Shown here piece after piece: positions 6,175 to 9,835 of a stretch of DNA of 9,835 bases (its first letter is position 1; each line of letters starts with the position of its first letter). Location: contig CAYSAA010000060.1 in NCBI GenBank assembly GCA_964428905.1, positions 1 to 9,835 of the forward strand. Reading direction: 5' to 3'. A program made the translations under genes and the position numbers. Origin of the DNA: CAYSAA01 sp964428905. Its GTDB lineage: Bacteria > Atribacterota > Phoenicimicrobiia > Phoenicimicrobiales > Stramentimicrobiaceae. Under the pieces are notes generated by a model, which was given only the letters and a program-made list of their open reading frames with translations, was not told the origin of the DNA and made no database searches.

Positions 6175-6834
6175 TTAGGATTTTTTAATTTTAAGTCCTT
6201 TGGGGGTAATAATATCTTCGATTTTTAAAAATAAGAAATTTAAGCTAATGCCTAGCAAAGAAACAATAACAGCCCCTGTCCCAATCATCATGTAATTTGC
6301 TCGTCCAATACCAGCAAAAATAAAAAACCCTAGACCACCTGCTGCAACTAAATATGCATAGGTAGCAACCCCTACTCCCATAACAATTGCATTTCGAATT
6401 CCAGCCATAATTGTTGGAATGGATAACGGTACTTTTATTTCCCAGAAAATCCTTCTGCTAGACATTCCTATCCCAATTGCCGCATCAATCACTTCCGCGT
6501 TAACCTGATTTAAGGCCAGATAAGTATTTCTTGTTATTGGTAATAAGGAATAAACCATTATTGAAGAAACAGCCGGAAATAGACCAAGACCTTGATTAAT
6601 TAGTGAAAAAATTGCAACCATAATACCAAAAAGAGCCAAGCTAGGAATTGTCATTAGAACACTGTTAATGTTAATTACATGACGGGCTATTTTTGGGCGA
6701 GAAGAAATATAAAATCCAAGAGGAACACTAATTAAAATTGCAATAGGAATACCAATTATTATAATTCTCAGATGTTGTAACAATTCCAAAAAAATTTGGT
6801 CTTGATAATACTGCCAAAATAAAGAAAGGGTCAT
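6175..6834 (-). CDS. Osmoprotectant ABC transporter permease, first gene of the operon (OpuCB/YehW family)
   Basis: 219 residues with helices from about residues 20-43, 58-78, 85-105 and 145-205. The EAA loop is at 117-144 (DAAIGIGMSSRRIFWEIKVP), followed by a GGLGFFIF glycine motif at 166-173. It pairs with the downstream permease to form the channel. The ATG at 6834 has an AAAGGTGGG site directly upstream. The stop at 6175 lies 23 bases before the ATPase start, so the genes are co-transcribed. The C-terminus IITPKGLKIKKS repeats the ITPKGLK of the partner permease. The gene order permease-ATPase-permease-binding protein differs from Bacillus opuC and is the reverse of the E. coli yehZYXW order. 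Confidence 0.88.
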   Translation of the reverse strand: MTLSLFWQYYQDQIFLELLQHLRIIIIGIPIAILISVPLGFYISSRPKIARHVININSVLMTIPSLALFGIMVAIFSLINQGLGLFPAVSSIMVYSLLPITRNTYLALNQVNAEVIDAAIGIGMSSRRIFWEIKVPLSIPTIMAGIRNAIVMGVGVATYAYLVAAGGLGFFIFAGIGRANYMMIGTGAVIVSLLGISLNFLFLKIEDIITPKGLKIKKS

Positions 6835-6901
6835 ACACCCACCTTTTGAAATTGATAGATATTGATATATTTAGGGTTTTAGTAACTTTATATTGGGTTA
6901 T

Positions 6902-6929
6902 AAAATATTATCGAGTATTTAATTGTCAA
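6902..6929 (-). promoter_or_regulatory. Candidate promoter of the osmoprotectant operon
   Basis: On the minus strand a perfect -35 box TTGACA (6929-6924) is followed after 16 bases by TATTTT (6907-6902), about 70 bases before the first start codon. The -35 is strong and the -10 mediocre; a one-base shift to ATTTTA is equally possible. Confidence 0.45.
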
Positions 6930-7019
6930 ACTTGACCCACTTATGTTCGCGCCAATAACCAATAAATGTTTAAATGTAAGAATCAACAATTAAAAATAAT
7001 TTTATCTTACTACTAATAA

Positions 7020-7072
7020 TTCCCTCCTTGAAACTAGAGGGGGGAAACAGCCATCAACTACAACCTTGGCTG
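7020..7072. other. Two adjacent hairpins in the long non-coding region
   Basis: TTCCCTCC (7020-7027) pairs with GGGGGGAA (7039-7046) with one G-U, and CAGCCA (7048-7053) pairs with TGGCTG (7067-7072). On the minus strand they follow each other directly and lie downstream of operator candidate B. A stop-free frame of about 49 codons (without a start codon) also crosses them on the minus strand, ending at a TAA near 7002. Possible readings are a structured leader, a small RNA or the eroded end of an insertion sequence. I do not recognise a known riboswitch core. Confidence 0.35.
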
Positions 7073-7205
7073 ATAACAAATTAAAGTTATTCTCTCTAAA
7101 GATTAAAAAACCATTTTCGTATTTCCCAAACCTTGCCCAAAGGCATAAAGGCTAAAATTTATACTATCTATTTTTCAAATAATAACATTGAAAAGCAAAA
7201 AAAAG

Positions 7206-7237
7206 AATCAATATATTGTAAATTTTTTGTAAAATAA
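7206..7237. promoter_or_regulatory. Operator candidate B: TGTAAA-N5-TGTAAA direct repeat
   Basis: TGTAAA at 7217-7222 and 7228-7233, exactly 11 bp apart, with AATCAA one step before (7206-7211). The block matches operator candidate A (2601-2632) at 29 of 32 positions. It lies about 370 bases before the osmoprotectant operon and about 80 bases before the hairpin cluster start when read on the minus strand, so it may serve a transcript in between. Confidence 0.5.
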
Positions 7238-7544
7238 CAATTTTCTAAAATTGTAACTACTAAAAGCCAAAATAATATTATAATTATTTGATCATAGAAT
7301 AATTCTGATAATTATTATGAATTTTTTTATGAAACAAAAGAGGTCGTAGGAAATTAAATATCAGATTTCTTTATTTTTTTGTGTTGATTAAATACAAACT
7401 GCGTTTATCACCTTAACTGTAAAAGTTATTTTTGAACGACTATCGGTAGTTTTAATAAGCCTGAATATTCAAGCTAATTGGGGCTTCTAATCCAATCTTA
7501 TTTGCTTTATTAGATTATATGGAACCAAAATTAATTCTGTGGAT
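7238..7544. other. AT-rich non-coding spacer downstream of the membrane-protein gene
   Basis: No gene is supported on either strand. A weak AAGCC/GGCTT hairpin near 7459-7487 (followed on the minus strand by ATTAAAA) could end transcription of the membrane-protein gene, but the stem is short. Confidence 0.35.
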
Positions 7545-8087
7545 TTACCTGGATTTTAAGAAAGAAAATCTTGGAGATATAAAACGGATAAAGGGTATTG
7601 AACAATATCGCACAAATATCAGACCGGCAGAAAGCAGCGTTGTAGCCCACATTGACATTAAATTAACGTGCCAAGGCATCTTATTATAAGTGGCATTATG
7701 CCAGGGACAGATAAGTTGCCCGGTGTACCAGGCGCTGGGATTAATAATGGAATAAATACCGTCAATAACATCGGGAATTATTGCTCCTATAATAGCAGCT
7801 ATCCGCAATTTACGGGCCAGTGGATTTTTTTTAGTACTGTGAAGCATAGTTTTCAAGATAAAAAATGTTCCACCACCCTGTAGCGTTAAAAAAGTTGCTG
7901 CATTTCCCAATTGTGCCAGATTAAACCAGTTCACTGTAAAATCAGGTTCAGCCACATCCATAAGGGCATGAGAAATGACACCTAGGGTAAAAACGGTATA
8001 AGTTTTATGAAAAAATTTATGCTCTGAATTTGCCGCAAAACTTCCGATCATATCACCAACCAGAACATGTTTTATAAGATCACTCAT
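7545..8087 (-). CDS. Small multi-pass membrane protein with His/Asp motifs, unknown function
   Basis: 180 residues, with membrane-like segments at about 30-47, 60-78, 94-115 and 143-165. Three polar motifs sit at membrane edges: SHALMD (about 39-44), GAIIPDVIDG (101-110) and a Cys/His/Trp-rich loop CPWHNATYNKMPWHVN (127-142). SHxLxD and GxxxPDxxD are reminiscent of the YdjM/metal-dependent membrane hydrolase group, but the motifs seem to come in a different order and I cannot confirm the family. A metal-binding membrane enzyme is the best guess. An AGAGGAT site precedes the ATG at 8087. A four-unit 11-bp repeat array lies 65 bases upstream, and the sensor kinase gene follows on the same strand 211 bases away, so regulation by that two-component system is suggested. 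Confidence 0.7.
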   Translation of the reverse strand: MSDLIKHVLVGDMIGSFAANSEHKFFHKTYTVFTLGVISHALMDVAEPDFTVNWFNLAQLGNAATFLTLQGGGTFFILKTMLHSTKKNPLARKLRIAAIIGAIIPDVIDGIYSIINPSAWYTGQLICPWHNATYNKMPWHVNLMSMWATTLLSAGLIFVRYCSIPFIRFISPRFSFLKSR

Positions 8088-8151
8088 TTTTCATCCTCTT
8101 ATTTATTTCTTGTAATTTGCATATAGATAGATAAAATCTAAGCTTGTTAAT

Positions 8152-8190
8152 TGTAAACTAATTTTAAACATTTTGCAATTATTCTGTAAA
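8152..8190 (-). promoter_or_regulatory. Operator candidate C: four-unit 11-bp direct-repeat array
   Basis: On the plus strand TGTAAA (8152), TTTAAA (8163), TGCAAT (8174) and TGTAAA (8185) start at exact 11-bp steps; on the minus strand this reads TTTACA-N5-ATTGCA-N5-TTTAAA-N5-TTTACA. Such helical-phase hexamer repeats are how OmpR-family regulators (PhoP, PhoB, WalR) bind. It ends 65 bases before the start codon of the membrane-protein gene, a normal activator position. A TATCTA/TATATG -10-like stretch lies between. Confidence 0.5.
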
Positions 8191-8221
8191 TATAAAATCA
8201 AAAATATAGATTCTAATAACA

Positions 8222-8258
8222 AGGCTTATAAAATTAATGTAGATATTAAAGAAAGCCT
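8222..8258 (-). terminator. Weak hairpin after the sensor kinase gene
   Basis: AGGCTT (8222-8227) and AAGCCT (8253-8258) form a 6-bp stem with a 25-base loop, followed on the minus strand by TGTTATT. It is about 40 bases past the kinase stop. The stem is short, so this is tentative. Confidence 0.25.
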
Positions 8259-8298
8259 ATTTCTGAGGGAGATGAATCGGTAAAAGGGTTTAAAAATT

Positions 8299-9835
8299 TT
8301 ATAAAATAAAACTAAAAGTAGATCCTAAATCTAGGGTACTTTCAACTTCAACTTTACCGCCATGTTTGAAGACAATATCTTTAACGATGGCCAATCCCAG
8401 ACCACTTCCGTTTTTTTGTTCCCGGGTACGAGCACTGTCAATCTTGTAAAAACGTTGCCAGATATTGTCTAACTCCTCTTGTGGTATACCGATGCCCTGG
8501 TCAGTAATGGAAAATTTAACTTTATTCTTTAGTTTATTAGTCTCCTGGGAAAATAATGGGGTAACTTTTATAGTTATATCTCCCCCTTCCGGAGAATAGA
8601 TTACGGCATTATTCAATAAATTAATCAGAACCTGGTGAATTCGATTTATATCCACCTTGATTTTGGGGAGATCTTTATCAAATTGCAAATTTAGTTTAAT
8701 TTTTTTATTTTCAAACTTATTTTGCATACTTTTTATAGCCCGCGAAACGAGCACATCCGGAGAAATGTATTCCTTATTTAAAGAAGCACTTTTAACCTCA
8801 AGCTGTCCCAAAGTTAATAAATCTGTTAGTAGATGTTCAAGATATTCTGCATCTTTATACATGATATTAGTACATTCTTTGATTTCATCAAGAGACAAAT
8901 CACGTTCATTGATAATTTCTAAGAAACCTTTTATAGAAGTTAATGGCGCTCTGAATTCATGAGAAACATTGGCTACAAATTTCTTGCTCATCTTTTCCAG
9001 TTTCCTCTTTTTTTTCAAAGTATCATTGATTTGGTTAACCGCATAGTTAAAGGTATTGACCAGGTGTTTTATTTCATCACTGCTATTTTCCGGGACAGAA
9101 ACTTCCTGAAATTTGCCTTTAGCACTTTTTAAGGCCGAATTTTGAATATCCTTCAAAGGTTTGGTGACCCGCCTGGTAAAGGAAATACTTAAAAATATCG
9201 CTGCAGCAATGGCTACTAAAGAAGAGTACAAAACAAGACGGATAATATTATTAATGGTAGCTGAAATACCTCCCAGTGGGGTCTGGATGATAACGGCCCC
9301 TATTACATTGGTTTTATCTTCAGGTGCTTGGGGCCCCATAAGAATGATATCATTGTTTTCTGTTTCCAGTAATGGCAATACCATTAATAGATTCTTATAC
9401 TCCGGTCCCATAATTTTTTTATAGAGGGTATTACCTTGCAGTACATGATCGATCTCTGTTTTTTCCAGTGTAAGAAAAAAATTTTCAATAGCAGGTGTAT
9501 TAAAAATCATTTCACCGTGGGCATCCACAAGACCGATATTCATATTGGAGGAACGAGCGATGGTATCAATTTTATCAGAACTTTCCAGTAAATTCCTTGA
9601 TTCTATGCTCCCACCGGATATATTTTCACTGACCAGTTTGGCTATTCTCTGGCTATTACTGGCAGCTTCCCATTCTTTCAAGCCAAAATAGTAATTTTGT
9701 ACCAGGTAACCAAACATGACACCAATCACGACAAGTGAAATAAGGATGATAAATAGGTTTGAAAGCATTAATCTGCCAAAAAAGCTTTTGGTATTAAAGA
9801 TGTTAAATTTTATCTTTCTGATTTTTAGAAGTAAA
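8299..9835 (-). CDS. Membrane sensor histidine kinase (PhoR/WalK class), 5' end outside the window
   Basis: Numbering from the ATG at 9768: transmembrane helix 1 (3-24), an extracytoplasmic sensor of about 150 residues, transmembrane helix 2 (about 177-197), HAMP (198-250), HisKA with the phospho-acceptor His270 in VSHEFRAPLTS, and HATPase_c with N-box Asn387 (NLLNNAVIYSPEGG), G1 DQGIG (423-427) and G2 GSGLGLA (454-460). All catalytic motifs are intact, so it should autophosphorylate and signal to a response regulator. The frame stays open from 9768 to the right edge, adding at least 22 codons (SFFGRL just before the ATG) with no start codon or ribosome site, so the true start is beyond the window. 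The cognate regulator gene is probably upstream there. There is no PAS domain between HAMP and HisKA, unlike canonical WalK. Signal unknown. Confidence 0.92.
   Translation of the reverse strand, partial: LLLKIRKIKFNIFNTKSFFGRLMLSNLFIILISLVVIGVMFGYLVQNYYFGLKEWEAASNSQRIAKLVSENISGGSIESRNLLESSDKIDTIARSSNMNIGLVDAHGEMIFNTPAIENFFLTLEKTEIDHVLQGNTLYKKIMGPEYKNLLMVLPLLETENNDIILMGPQAPEDKTNVIGAVIIQTPLGGISATINNIIRLVLYSSLVAIAAAIFLSISFTRRVTKPLKDIQNSALKSAKGKFQEVSVPENSSDEIKHLVNTFNYAVNQINDTLKKKRKLEKMSKKFVANVSHEFRAPLTSIKGFLEIINERDLSLDEIKECTNIMYKDAEYLEHLLTDLLTLGQLEVKSASLNKEYISPDVLVSRAIKSMQNKFENKKIKLNLQFDKDLPKIKVDINRIHQVLINLLNNAVIYSPEGGDITIKVTPLFSQETNKLKNKVKFSITDQGIGIPQEELDNIWQRFYKIDSARTREQKNGSGLGLAIVKDIVFKHGGKVEVESTLDLGSTFSFIL

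Noticed and set aside
7081..7165. c-di-GMP-type or other known riboswitch core
   Set aside because: CCAAAGGCATAAAGGCT on the plus strand looked superficially like a riboswitch joining region, but the required pairing partners are absent. No ydaO (c-di-AMP) or T-box core is seen either.
7668..7883. Plus-strand 71-codon frame
   Set aside because: Antisense to the membrane-protein gene, which has a good ribosome site and ordered motifs.
1..9835. CRISPR array
   Set aside because: No regularly spaced repeats of CRISPR length; the only phased repeats are the 11-bp operator hexamers.

Overview
The window reads as low-GC chromosomal DNA from an anaerobic Firmicutes-type bacterium, most likely a diderm (Halanaerobiales-like) lineage. 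That is inference. The support is AT-rich intergenic sequence, strong AGGAGG-type ribosome binding sites, a SurA-like export chaperone, and an osmolyte-binding protein with a cleavable signal peptide but no lipobox, which suits a free periplasmic protein better than a monoderm cell wall.

Layout from left to right: (1) 1-1143 is a decayed mobile-element zone. It has the 3' part of a DDE transposase (IS1202/ISNCY-like, visibly richer in GC than the rest), a truncated tRNA-Thr-like remnant on the minus strand, and a 68-bp mini-element bounded by 17-bp inverted repeats. (2) 1172-2448 carries two minus-strand envelope genes: a Gln-rich SurA-N-type protein without a PPIase domain, and a small coiled-coil lipoprotein with a Pro-rich tail, separated by a hairpin terminator. 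(3) 2449-3432 is AT-rich spacer with one likely 54-residue plus-strand gene at 3033-3197 and a perfect 14-bp hairpin. (4) 3433-6834 is a complete minus-strand OpuC/Yeh-type compatible-solute ABC importer operon, in transcription order permease, ATPase with C-terminal CBS region, permease, binding protein. (5) 6835-7544 is a long non-coding stretch with a candidate promoter, paired hairpins and a TGTAAA-type direct-repeat operator. (6) 7545-8087 encodes a small multi-pass membrane protein with ordered His/Asp motifs. (7) 8299 to the right edge is a membrane sensor histidine kinase of the PhoR/WalK class, whose start lies beyond the window.

The least expected signal is a family of 11-bp-period direct repeats (TGTAAA-N5-TGTAAA; on the other strand TTTACA-N5-TTTACA) at three intergenic sites: upstream of the lipoprotein gene, upstream of the osmolyte operon, and as a four-unit array directly upstream of the membrane-protein gene next to the kinase. 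TGTAAA-N5-TGTAAA fits the published WalR consensus, and the reverse complement resembles a PhoP box. A working model is that the kinase in this window and a response regulator just outside it control envelope and osmotic-stress genes here. No wholly new system is evident; the most plausible novelties are this putative regulon, the small membrane protein and the small ORF.
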